Origin: Saccoglossus kowalevskii | Lineage: Eukaryota; Hemichordata; Enteropneusta; Harrimaniidae | DNA length: 37,206 nucleotides | Direction: 5' to 3' | Assembly (NCBI RefSeq): GCF_000003605.2 | Contig: NW_003157409.1 | Coordinates: 1-37,206, forward strand | Shown: one piece after another, positions 11,881 to 23,530 of the stretch | Layout: every line of letters starts with the position of its first letter | Position numbering within the stretch: position 1 is the first letter of the stretch | The notes under the pieces: model-generated | What the model was told of the DNA's origin: nothing | The model's input: the letters and a program-made list of their open reading frames with translations, nothing else | Database searches by the model: none | Made by a program: the position numbers and the translations under genes

Positions 11881-12066
11881 ACATGGGGAAGTACATATGC
11901 CTTTAATCCAAAACATGGGAAGGTGCACATGACTCGGGTCAAACATGGGGAGTACATATACCTTTAATTCCAAAACAAGGGGAGTACATATGCCTTTAAT
12001 CCAAACAATGGAAGTGCACATGCCTTTTAATCCAAAACATGGGAGTACACATGCCTTTTAATGCAC
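11881..12066. repeat. Six monomers with clustered homopolymer insertions
   Basis: Six monomers occupy 186 bp where about 173 are expected. The extra bases sit in runs: acatgggga, aaaacatggg, cttttaatcc, acaagggg and acaatgg. No other stretch of the window averages 31 bp per monomer. The block lies exactly between two copies of a 990-bp repeat. It may be a poorly polished assembly join; real decay of a few monomers is the alternative. Confidence 0.8.
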
Positions 12067-13071
12067 ACATGGGAGTACACATGCCTCTAATCCAAACATG
12101 GGAGTACATATGCCTATAATCAAAACATGGGAGTACACATGCCTCTAATCCAAACATCGGAGTACATGTGCCTTAATCCAAACATGGGAGTACATATGAC
12201 TCGGGTCAAACATGGGAGTACATATGCCTCTAATCCAAACATGGGAGTACGCATGCCTCCATTCCAAACATGGGAGTACACATGCATCTAATCCACACAT
12301 GGGAGTACACATGCCTCTAATCCAAACATGGGAGTACACATGCCTCTAATGCAAACATGGTAGGACACACACCTCTAATCCAAACATGGGAGTACACATG
12401 CCTTATTCCAAACATGGGAGTACACATGCCTCTAATCCAAACACGGGAGAACACATGACTCAATCCAAACATGCGAGTACATATGACTCAGGTCAAACAT
12501 GGGAGTGCATATGCCTCTAATCCAAACATGGGAGTACACATGCCTCTAATGCAAACATGGTAGGACACACACCTCTAATCCAAACATGGGAGTACACATG
12601 CCTTATTCCAAACATGGGAGTACACATGCCTCTAATCCAAACACGGGAGAACACATGACTCAATCCAAACATGCGAGTACATATGACTCAGGTCAAACAT
12701 GGGAGTGCATATGCCTCTAATCCAAACATGGGAGTACACATGCCTCTATTCCAAACATGGAGGTACACAGCTATCTCATACAAACACGGGAGTACACATG
12801 CTACTAATCCAATTATGGGAGTACATATGCCTCTAATCCAAACATGGGAGTACACATGCCTTAATCCAAACATGGGAGTACATATGACTCGGGTCAAACA
12901 TGGGAGTACTTATGCCTCTAATCCAAACATGGGAGTACACATGCCTCCATTCCAAACATGGGAGTACACATGCATCTAATGCACACATGGGAGTACACAT
13001 GCCTCTAATCCAATCATGGGAGTACATATGCCTATAATCAAAACATGGGAGTACACATGCCTCTAATCCAA
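12067..13071. repeat. Second copy of the 990-bp A/B arrangement
   Basis: An A start at 12154 lies 990 bp after the one at 11164. The 200-bp duplication is repeated too, with acatggtaggacacac at 12355 and 12555. The exit through cagctatctcatac and gctactaatcc matches as well. It then passes through the gtacttatgc bridge toward the A start at 13072. No gene is present. Confidence 0.8.
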
Positions 13072-13190
13072 ACATCGGAGTACATGTGCCTTAATCCAAA
13101 CATGGGAGTACATATGACTCGGGTCAAACATGGGAGTACATATGCCTCTAATCCAAACATGGGAGTACGCATGCCTCCATTCCAAACATG
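13072..13190. repeat. HOR-A fragment, monomers 1-4
   Basis: The fragment starts with acatcggag and stops after the gtacgcatgc, ctccattccaa monomer. It is joined to a D-like monomer beginning acatggtagtac. Confidence 0.75.
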
Positions 13191-13906
13191 GTAGTACACA
13201 TGCCTCTAATCCAAACACGGGAGTACACATGCCTTAATCCAAACATGAGTGTACTCATGGCTTTAGTGCAAATATGGAGTGCACTTGCCTCTAATTCAAA
13301 CATAGGAATACACATGGCTCTATTCCAAGCATGGGACTACTCATGCCTCTATTCCAAACATGGAGGTACACAACTATCTCATACAAACACGGGAGTACAC
13401 ATGCCTCTAATCCAAACATGGGAGTACATATGCCTCTAATCCAAACATGGAAGTGCACATGCCTCTAATCCAAACATGGGAGTACATATACCTCTAATCC
13501 AAACAAGGAAGTACATATGCCTCTAATCCAAACATGGAAGTGCACATGCCTCTAATCCAAACATGGGAGTACACATGCCTGTAATGCAAACATAGAAGTA
13601 CACATGTCTCTCATACAAATATGGGAGTACACATGCTACTAATCCAATTATGGGAGTACATATGCCTCTAATCCAAACATGGGAGTACACATGCCTTAAT
13701 CCAAACATGGGAGTACATATGACTCGGGTCAAACATGGGAGTACTTATGCCTCTAATCCAAACATGGGAGTACACATGCCTCCATTCCAAACATGGGAGT
13801 ACACATGCATCTCATGCACACATGGGAGTACACATGCCTCTAATCCAAACATGGGAGTACATATGCCTATAATCAAAACATGGGAGTACACAAGCCTCTA
13901 ATCCAA
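13191..13906. repeat. Partial cassette D, HOR-B and bridge
   Basis: D monomers (gtgtactcatggc, then a 28-bp atatggagtgcacttgcc, gaatacacatggc, gactactcatgcc) lead into HOR-B monomers 21-31. The gactcgggtcaa and gtacttatgc bridge follows. No gene or unique sequence is visible. Confidence 0.72.
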
Positions 13907-14028
13907 ACATCGGAGTACACGTGCCTTAATCCAAACATGGGAGTACATATGACTCGGGTCAAACATGGGAGTACATATGCCTCTAATCCAAACATGGGAG
14001 TACGCATGCCGCCATTCCAAACATGGGA
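13907..14028. repeat. HOR-A fragment, monomers 1-4
   Basis: This is an acatcggag start with gtacacgtgcc, so it carries a CACGTG. It runs to gtacgcatgc with a one-base change (ccgccattcc) and then joins cassette D at a gtacacatggcac monomer. Confidence 0.72.
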
Positions 14029-15085
14029 GTACACATGGCACTAATCCAAACATGGGAGTGCACATGCCTCTATTCCAAATATGGGAGAGCACATGCCTCT
14101 AATGGAAACATGGGAGTACACATGCCTCTAATCCAAACATGGGAGTACACATGCCTCTATTCCAAACATGGAGGTACACAGCGATCTCATGCAAACATGG
14201 GAGTACACATGCCTCTATACCAAACTGGGAATAAACATGGCTCTAATTCAAACATTGGGATGCATAAACCTCTAATCCAAACATGGGAGTACACATGCCT
14301 TAATCCAAACATGGGAGTACATATGACTCGGGTCAAACATGGGAGTATATATGCCTCTACTCCAAACATGGGAGTACACATGCCTCTATTCCAAACATGG
14401 GAGTACACATGCCTATAATCCAAACATGGAAGTACACATGCCTTAATCCAAACATGAGTGTACTCATGGCTCTATTGCAAATATGGAGTGCACTTGCCTC
14501 TAATTCAAACATAGGAATACACATGGCTCTATTCCAAACATGGGACTACACATGCCTCTATTCCAAACATGGAGGTACACAGCTATCTCATACAAACACG
14601 GGAGTACACATGCCTCTAATCCAAACATGGGAGTACATATGCCTCTAATCCAAACATGGAAGTGCACATGCCTCTAATCCAAACATGGGAGTACATATAC
14701 CTCTAATCCAAACAAGGGAGTACATATGCCTCTAATCCAAACATGGAAGTGCACATGCCTCTAATCCTAACATGGGAGTACACATGCCTCTAATGCAAAC
14801 ATGGAAGTACACATGTCTCTCATACAAACATGGGAGTACACATGCTACTAATCCAATTATGGGAGTACATATGCCTCTAATCCAAACATGGGAGTACACA
14901 TGCCTTAATCCAAACATGGGAGTACACATGCCTCTAATCCAAACACGGGAGAACACATGACTCAATCCAAACATGCGAGTACATATGACTCAGGTCAAAC
15001 ATGGGAGTGCATATGCCTCTAATCCAAACATTGGAGTACACATGCCTCTATTCTAAACATGGGAGTACATATGACTCAATTCCAA
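14029..15085. repeat. Cassette D followed by HOR-B
   Basis: This is the most regular D copy: gtacacatggcac, agagcacatgcc, cagcgatctc, actgggaataaac, attgggatgcataaacc, gtatatatgcc, gtgtactcatggc, atatggagtgc, gaatacacatggc and gactacacatgcc. HOR-B monomers 21-38 follow. It matches 17832-18776 at spacing 3,809 bp, dropping to 3,802 bp after the deletion cluster in that copy. No gene is present. Confidence 0.8.
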
Positions 15086-15549
15086 ACATGGGGGTACACA
15101 TGCTTCTAATCCAAACATGGGAGTACACATGCCTCTAATCCAAACATGGGAGTGTACATGCCTCTATTCCAAAGATGGGAGAGCACATGACTCTAATGGA
15201 AACATGGGAGTGCACATGCCTTTAATCCAAACATGGAAGTACACATGGCTCTAATGCAAACATGGGAGTACACATGCCTCTATACCAATTTGGGAATAAA
15301 CATGGCTCTAATCCAAACACGGGAGTACGTATGCCTATAATCAAAAACGTGGGAGTACACATACCTCTATACCAAACATGGGAATAAACATGTCTCTAAT
15401 TCAAACATGGGAGTGCATAAGCCTCTAATGCAAACATAGGAGTACACATGCCTCTAATGCAAACATGGGAGTACATATGCCTCTAATCCAAACATGGAAG
15501 TGCACATGCCTCTAATCCAAACATGGGAGTACATATACCTCTAATCCAA
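15086..15549. repeat. Shortened HOR-B unit
   Basis: The block goes from acatgggggtac through tctgggaataaac to gtacgtatgcc, then jumps to the gtacatatgcc, gtgcac and gtacatatacc series. An extra A in caaaaacgtggg at about 15335 is a single-base length change not seen in other copies. Confidence 0.72.
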
Positions 15550-16311
15550 ACAAGGGAGTACATATGCCTCTAATCCAAACATGGAAGTGCACATGCCTCT
15601 AATCCAAACATGGGAGTACACATGCCTCTAATGCTAACATGGAAGTACACATGTCTCTCATACAAACATGGGGGTACACATGCTACTAATCCAATTATGG
15701 GAGTACATATGCCTCTAATCCAAACATGGGAGTACACATGCCTTAATCCAAACATGGGAGTACATATGACTCGGGTCAAACATGGGAGTACTTATGCCTC
15801 TAATCCAAACATGGGAGTACACATGCCTCCATTCCAAACATGGGAGTTCACATGCATCTAATGCACACATGGGAGTACACATGCCTCTAATCCAAACATG
15901 GAAGTACATGTACATATACCTCCAATCAAAACAAGGGAGTACATATGCCTCTAATCCAAACATGGAAGTGCACATGCCTCTAATCCAAACATGGGAGTAC
16001 ACATGCCTCTAATGCTAACATGGAAGTACACATGTCTCTCATACAAACATGGGAGTACACATGCTACTAATCCAATTATGGGAGTACATATGCCTCTAAT
16101 CCAAACATGGGAGTACACATGCCTTAATCCAAACATGGGAGTACATATGACTCGGGTCAAACATGGGAGTACTTATGCCTCTAATCCAAACATGGGAGTA
16201 CACATGCCTCCATTCCAAACATGGGAGTACACATGCATCTAATGCACACATGGGAGTACACATGCCTCTAATCCAAACATGGAAGTACATATGCCTATAA
16301 TCAAAACATGG
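15550..16311. repeat. 381-bp tandem duplication, two copies
   Basis: Copies at 15550-15930 and 15931-16311 both start at an acaaggg monomer. Each holds 13 monomers. The first has a six-base core expansion at its end (gtacatgtacatatac, 15904-15919), which accounts for 381 bp. Only scattered substitutions separate the copies over most of the length, for example gagttcac against gagtacac. The two differ at the very end, where the second passes into the atgcctataatc monomer. Confidence 0.85.
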
Positions 16312-16700
16312 GAGTACACATGCCTCTAATCCAAACATCGGAGTACATGTGTCTTAATCCAAACATGGGAGTACATATGACTCGGGTCAAACATGGGAGT
16401 ACATATGCCTCTAATCCAAACATGGGAGTATGCATGCCTCCATTCCAAACATGGGAGTACACATGCATCTAATCCACACATGGGAGTATACACATGCCTC
16501 TAATCCAAACATGGGAGTACACATGCCTCTAATGCAAACATGGTAGGACACACACCTCTAATCCAAACATGGGAGTACACATGCCTTATTCCAAACATGG
16601 GAGTACACATGCCTCTAATCCAAACACGGGTGAACACATGACTCAATCCAAACATGCGAGTACATATGACTCAGGTCAAACATGGGAGTGCATATGCCTC
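16312..16700. repeat. HOR-A fragment, monomers 1-13
   Basis: This is the partner of 5600-5970 at spacing 10,735 bp, with the same gtgtctt, gtatgcatgc and gtatacacatgc (16486-16497) variants. It joins HOR-B after monomer 13. Confidence 0.8.
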
Positions 16701-17800
16701 TAATCCAAACATGGAAGTACACATGGCTCTAATGCAAACATGGGAGTACACATGCCTCTATACCAATCTGGGAATAAACATGGCTCTAATTCAAACATGG
16801 GAGTGCATAAGCCTCAAATGCAAACATAGGAGTACACACCTCTCTAATCCAAACATGGGAGTACACATGCCTTTAATCCAAACATGGAAGTACACATGCC
16901 TCTAATGCAAACATGGCAGTACACATGCCTCTATACCAAACTGGGAATAAACATGGCTCTAATTCAAACATGGGAGTGCATAAGCCTCAAATGCAAACAT
17001 AGGAGTACACACCTCTCTAATCCAAACATGGGAGTACACATGCCTTTAATCCAAACATGGAAGTGCACATGCCTCTAATCCAAACATGGGAGTACACATG
17101 CCTCTATTGCAAACATGGAAGTACACATGTCTCTCATACAAACATGGGAGTACACATGCTACTAATCCAATTATGGGAGTACATATGCCTCTAATCCAAA
17201 CATGGGAGCACACATGCCTTAATCCAAACATGGGAGTACACATGCCTCTAATCCAAACACGGGAGAACACATGACTCAATCCAAACATGCGAGTACACAT
17301 GACTCAGGTCAAACATGGGAGTGCATATGCCTCTAATCCAAACACGGGAGTACACATGCCTCTATTCTAAACATAGGAGTACACATACCTCTAATGCAAA
17401 CATGGGAGTGCACGTGCCTTAATCCAAACATGGGAGTACATATGACTCGGGTCAAACATGGGAGTACATATGCCTCTAATCCAAACATGGGAGTACACAT
17501 GCCTCCATTCCAAACATGGGAGTACACATGCATCTAATCCACACATGGGAGAACACATGCCTCTAATCCAAACTTGGGAGTACACATGCCTTAATGCAAA
17601 CATGGGAGAACACATGCCTCTAATCCAAACTTGGGAGAACACATGCCTCTAATCCAAACACGGGAGAACACATGCCTCAATCCAAACATGCGAGTACATA
17701 TGACTCACGTCAAACATGGGAGTGCATATGCCTCTAATCCAAACATGGGAGTACACATGCCTCTATTCTAAACATGGGAGTACATATGACTCTATTCCAA
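16701..17800. repeat. HOR-B pieces, 173-bp duplication and a gagaacac-rich stretch
   Basis: The 173-bp six-monomer duplication recurs at about 16775-17120. From 17333 an A-like series begins. Between about 17540 and 17680 four monomers carry gagaacac instead of gagtacac and two carry aacttggg, a local spread of variants seen nowhere else in the window. A gcacgtgcc monomer is at about 17411. No gene is present. Confidence 0.72.
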
Positions 17801-18887
17801 ACATGGGGGTACATATGCTTCTAATACAAACATGGGAGTACACATGGCACTAATCCAAACATGGGAGTGCACATGCCTCTATTCCAACTATGGGAGAGCA
17901 CATGCCTCTAATGGAAACATGGGAGTACACATGCCTCTAATCCAAACATGGGAGTACACATGCCTCTATTCCAAACATGGAGGTACACAGCGATCTCATG
18001 CAAACATGGGAGTACACATGCCTCTATACCAAACTGGGAATAAACATGGCTCTAATTCAAACATTGGGATGCATAAACCTCTAATCCAAACATGGGAGTA
18101 CACATGCCTTAATCCAAACATGGGAGTACATATGACTCGGGTCAAACATGGGAGTATATATGCCTCTAATCCAAACATGGGAGTACACATGTCTCTATTC
18201 CAAACATGGTAGTACACATGCCTCTAATCCAAACATGTGAGTACACATGCCTTAATCCAAACATGGGTGTACTCATGGCTCTAGTGCAATATGGAGTGCA
18301 CTTGCCTCTAATTCAACATAGGAATACACATGGCTCTATTCCAAGCATGGACTACTCATGCCTCTATTCAACATGAGTACACAGCTATCTCATACAAACA
18401 CGGGAGTACACATGCCTCTAATCCAAACATGGGAGTACATATGCCTCTAATCCAAACATGGAAGTGCACATGCCTCTATTCCAAACATGGGAGTACATAT
18501 ACCTCTAATCCAAACAAGGGAGTACATATGCCTCTAATCCAAACATGGAAGTGCACATGCCTCTAATCCTAACATGGGAGTACACATGCCTCTAATGCAA
18601 ACATGGAAGTACACATGTCTCTCATACAAACATGGGAGTACACATGCTACTAATCCAATTATGGGAGTACATATGCCTCTAATCCAAACATGGGAGTACA
18701 CATGCCTTAATCCAAACATGGGAGTACACATGCCTCTAATCCAAACACGGGAGAACACATGACTCAATCCAAACATGCGAGTACATATGACTCAGGTCAA
18801 ACATGGGAGTGCATATGCCTCTAATCCAAACATTGGAGTACACATGCCTCTATTCTAAACATGGGAGTACATATGACTCAATTCCAA
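17801..18887. repeat. Cassette D and HOR-B, with a deletion cluster
   Basis: The order matches 14029-15085. Between about 18283 and 18375 seven bases are missing relative to that copy, all from short runs: caatatgg, ttcaacatagg, catggact, then attcaacatgag. A later B segment restores the normal order. Confidence 0.78.
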
Positions 18888-19905
18888 ACATGGGGGTACA
18901 CATGCTTCTAATCCAAACATGGGAGTACACATGCCTCTAATCCAAACATGGGAGTGTACATGCCTCTATTCCAAAAATGGGAGAGCACATGACTCTAATG
19001 GAAACATGGGAGTGCACATGCCTTTAATCCAAACATGGAAGTACACATGGCTCTAATGCAAACATGGGAGTACACATGCCTCTATACCAATCTGGGAATA
19101 AACATGGCTCTAATTCAAACACGGGAGTGCATAAGCCTCTAATGCAAACATAGGAGTGCATATTCCTCAAATCCAAACATGGGAGTACACATGCCTCTAA
19201 TCCAAACATATGAGTACACATGCCTCTAATCCAAACATGGCAGTACATATGCCTCTAATGCAAACATGGCAGTACACATGCCTCTATACCAAACTGGGAA
19301 TAAACATGGCTCTAATTCAAACATGGGAGTGCATAAGCCTCTAATGCAAACATAGGAGTACACATACCTCTAATGCAAACATGGGTGTACACATGTCTCT
19401 CATCCAAACATGGGAGTAAACATGCCTTTATACCAAACATGGGAGTGCACATGCCTCTATTCCAAACATGGAGGTACACAGCTGTCTCATACAAACACGG
19501 GAGTACACATGCCTCTAATCCAAACATGGGAGTACATATGCCTCTAATCCAAACATGGAAGTGCACATGCCTCTAATCCAAACATGGGAGTACATATACC
19601 TCTAATCCAAACAAGGGAGTACATATGCCTCTAATCCAAACATGGAAGTGCACATGCCTCTAATCCTAACATGGGAGTACACATGCCTCTAATGCAAACA
19701 TGGAAGTACACATGTCTCTCATACAAACATGGGAGTACACATGCTACTAATCCAATTATGGGAGTACATATGCCTCTAATCCAAACATGGGAGTACACAT
19801 GCCTTAATCCAAACATGGGAGTACACATGCCTCTAATCCAAACACGGGAGAACACATGACTCAATCCAAACATGCGAGTACATATGACTCGCGTCACACA
19901 TGGGA
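18888..19905. repeat. HOR-B unit with gactcgcgtcac ending
   Basis: The block starts at acatgggggtac and follows B order through acatatgag, cagctgtctcatac and ttatggg. It ends with the rare gactcgcgtcac monomer (around 19886). It lacks the atgcctataatc and acgtggg monomers and has a second ggcagtac monomer instead. Confidence 0.75.
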
Positions 19906-20560
19906 GTACACATGCCTCTAATCCAAACATGGCAGTACATATGCCTCTAATGCAAACATGGCAGTACACATGCCTCTATACCAAACTGGGAATAAACATG
20001 GCTCTAATTCAAACATGGGGAGTGCATAAGCCTCTAATGCAAACATAGGAGTACACATACCTCTAATGCAAACACGGGAGTACACATGTCTCTCATCCAA
20101 ACATGGGAGTAAACATGCCTTTATACCAAACATGGGAGTGCACATGCCTCTATTCCAAACATGGAGGTACACAGCTGTCTCATTCAACATGGGAGTACAC
20201 CATGCTACTAATCCAATTATGGGAGTACATATGCCTCTAATCCAAACATGGGAGTACACATGCCGTAATCCAAACATGGGAGTACACATGCCTCTAATCC
20301 AAACACGGGAGAACACATGACTCAATCCAAACATGCGAGTACATATGACTCGCGTCACACATGGGAGTACACATGCCTCTAATCCAAACATGGCAGTACA
20401 TATGCCTCTAATGCAAACATGGCAGTACACATGCCTCTATACCAAACTGGGAATAAACATGGCTCTAATTCAAACATGGGAGTGCATAAGCCTCTAATGC
20501 AAACATAGGAGTACACATGCCTCTATTCTAAACATGGGAGTACATATGACTCAATTCCAA
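19906..20560. repeat. 461-bp partial duplication with small indels
   Basis: The gactcgcgtcac monomer recurs exactly 461 bp later (19890 against 20351), with the same flanking order, so about 16 monomers are duplicated. This copy holds length changes: an extra G in acatggggagtgc at about 20018, a lost A in cattcaacatggg and an extra C in gtacaccatgc near 20183-20205. A distant copy at about 32099-32370 lacks these. Confidence 0.75.
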
Positions 20561-21542
20561 ATATGGGGGTACACATGCTTCTAATCCAAACATGGGAGTA
20601 CACATGCCTCTAATCCAAACATGGGAGTGTACATGCCTCTATTCCAAAGATGGGAGAGCACATGACTCTAATGGAAACATGGGAGTGCACATGCCTTTAA
20701 TCCAAATATGGAAGTACACATGGCTCTAATGCAAACATGGGAGTACACATGCCTCTATACCAATCTGGGAATAAACATGGCTCTAATTCAAACACGGGAG
20801 TGCATAAGCCTCTAATGCAAACATAGGAGTGCATATTCCTCAAATCCAAACATGGGAGTACACATGCCTCTAATCCAAACATATGAGTACACATGCCTCT
20901 AATCCAAACATGGCAGTACGTATGCCTATAATCAAAACGTGGGAGTACACATGCCTCTATACCAAACTGGGAATAAACATGGCTCTAATTCAAACATGGG
21001 AGTGCATAAGCCTCTAATGCAAACATAGGAGTACACATGCCTCTAATGCAAACATGGGAGTACATATGCCTCTAATCCAAACATGGAAGTGCACATGCCT
21101 CTAATCCAAACATGGGAGTACATATACCTCTAATCCAAACAAGGGAGTACATATGCCTCTAATCCAAACATGGAAGTGCACATGCCTCTAATCCAAACAT
21201 GGGAGTACACATGCCTCTAATGCTAACATGGAAGTACACATGTCTCTCATACAAACATGGGAGTACACATGCTACTAATCCAATTATGGGAGTACATATG
21301 CCTCTAATCCAAACATGGGAGTACACATGCCTTAATCCAAACATGGGAGTACATATGACTCGGGTCAAACATGGGAGTACTTATGCCTCTAATCCAAACA
21401 TGGGAGTACACATGCCTCCATTCCAAACATGGGAGTACACATGCATCTAATGCACACATGGGAGTACACATGCCTCTAATCCAAACATGGAAGTACATAT
21501 GCCTATAATCAAAACATGGGAGTACACATGCCTCTAATCCAA
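20561..21542. repeat. HOR-B unit, first part of a 1,009-bp tandem repeat
   Basis: The B start carries atatgggggtac. From about 20650 the series is repeated 1,009 bp later. The region 20512-21486 also matches 7740-8714 with few differences. Its end uses the gtacttatgc bridge. No gene is present. Confidence 0.78.
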
Positions 21543-22403
21543 ATATCGGAGTACATGTGTCTTAATCCAAACATGGGAGTACATATGACTCGGGTCAAAC
21601 ATGGGAGTACTTATGCCTCTAATCCAAACATGGGAGTACACATGCCTCCATTCCAAACATGGGAGAGCACATGACTCTAATGGAAACATGGGAGTGCACA
21701 TGCCTTTAATCCAAATATGGAAGTACACATGGCTCTAATGCAAACATGGGAGTACACATGCCTCTATACCAATCTGGGAATAAACATGGCTCTAATTCAA
21801 ACACGGGAGTGCATAAGCCTCTAATGCAAACATAGGAGTGCATATTCCTCAAATCCAAACATGGGAGTACACATGCCTCTAATCCAAACATATGAGTACA
21901 CATGCCTCTAATCCAAACATGGCAGTACGTATGCCTATAATCAAAACGTGGGAGTACACATGCCTCTATACCAAACTGGGAATAAACATGGCTCTAATTC
22001 AAACATGGGAGTGCATAAGCCTCTAATGCAAACATAGGAGTACACATGCCTCTAATGCAAACATGGGAGTACATATGCCTCTAATCCAAACATGGAAGTG
22101 CACATGCCTCTAATCCAAACATGGGAGTACATATACCTCTAATCCAAACAAGGGAGTACATATGCCTCTAATCCAAACATGGAAGTGCACATGCCTCTAA
22201 TCCAAACATGGGAGTACACATGCCTCTAATGCTAACATGGAAGTACACATGTCTCTCATACAAACATGGGAGTACACATGCTACTAATCCAATTATGGGA
22301 GTACATATGCCTCTAATCCAAACATGGGAGTACACATGCCTTAATCCAAACATGGGAGTACACATGACTCTAATCCAAACATGGGAGTACTTATGCCTCT
22401 ATT
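21543..22403. repeat. A stub joined to second copy of the 1,009-bp repeat
   Basis: Four A or bridge monomers starting at atatcggag run into a hybrid monomer at about 21658, where acatgggag is fused to the agcacatgactctaatgg tail of HOR-B monomer 4. From there the sequence repeats 20650 onward at spacing 1,009 bp (35 monomers, several of them 28 bp). The hybrid monomer is a clear recombination junction. Confidence 0.8.
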
Positions 22404-23128
22404 CCAAACATGGGAGTACACAGCGTTCTCATTCCAAACATGGGACTACACATGCCTCTATACCAAACTGGGAATAAACATGGCTCTAATTCAAACATTG
22501 GTATGCATAAACCTATAATCCAAACATGGGAGTACACATGCCTTAATCCAAACATGGGAGTACATATGACTCGGGTCAAACATGGGAGTATATATGCCTC
22601 TAATCCAAACATGGGAGTACACATGCCTCTATTCCAAACATGGGAGTACACATGCCTCTCATCCAAACATGGGAGTACACATGCCTTAATCCAAACATGG
22701 GTGTACTCATGGCTCTAGTGCAAATATGGAGTGCACTTGCCTCTAATTCAAACATAGGAATACACATGGCTCTATTCCAAACATGGGACTACACATGCCT
22801 CTATTCCAAACATGGAGGTACACAGCTATCTCATACAAACACGGGAGTACACATGCCTCTAATCCAAACATGGGAGTACATATGCCTCTAATCCAAACAT
22901 GGAAGTGCACATGCCTCTAATCCAAACATGGGAGTACATATACCTCTAATCCAAACAAGGGAGTACATATGCCTCTAATCCAAACATGGAAGTGCACATG
23001 CCTCTAATCCAAACATGGGAGTACACATGCCTCTAATGCACACATGGGAGTACACATGCCTCTAATCCAAACATGGGAGTACATATGCCTATAATCAAAA
23101 CATGGGAGTACACATGCCTCTAATCCAA
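22404..23128. repeat. Cassette D and HOR-B bridge
   Basis: The D order is cagcgttctc, actgggaataaac, gtatgcataaacc, gtatatatgcc, gtgtactcatggc, atatggagtgc and gactacacatgcc, followed by the B series to the A start at 23129. It matches 29724 onward at spacing 7,320 bp. Confidence 0.78.
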
Positions 23129-23530
23129 ACATCGGAGTACATGTGCCTTAATCCAAACATGGGAGTACATATGACTCGGGTCAAACATGGGAGTACATAT
23201 GCTTCTAATCCAAACATGGGAGTACGCATGCCTCCATTCCAAACATGGGAGTACACATGCATCTAATCCACACATGGGAGTACACATGCCTCTAATCCAA
23301 ACATGGGAGTACACATGCCTCTAATGCAAACATGGTAGGACACACACCTCTAATCCAAACATGGGAGTACACAAGCCTCTAATCCAAACACGGGAGAACA
23401 CATGACTCAATCCAAACATGCGAGTACATATGACTCAGGTCAAACATGGGAGTGCATATGCCTCTAATCCAAACATGGGAGTACACATGCCTCTATTCTA
23501 AACATGGGAGTACATATGACTCTATTCCAA
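23129..23530. repeat. HOR-A fragment lacking monomer 9
   Basis: Monomers 1-8 are followed directly by 10-15; the 28-bp ccttattccaa monomer is missing near 23370. The copy at 30449 retains it, which explains the change in spacing from 7,320 to 7,348 bp. Confidence 0.8.
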
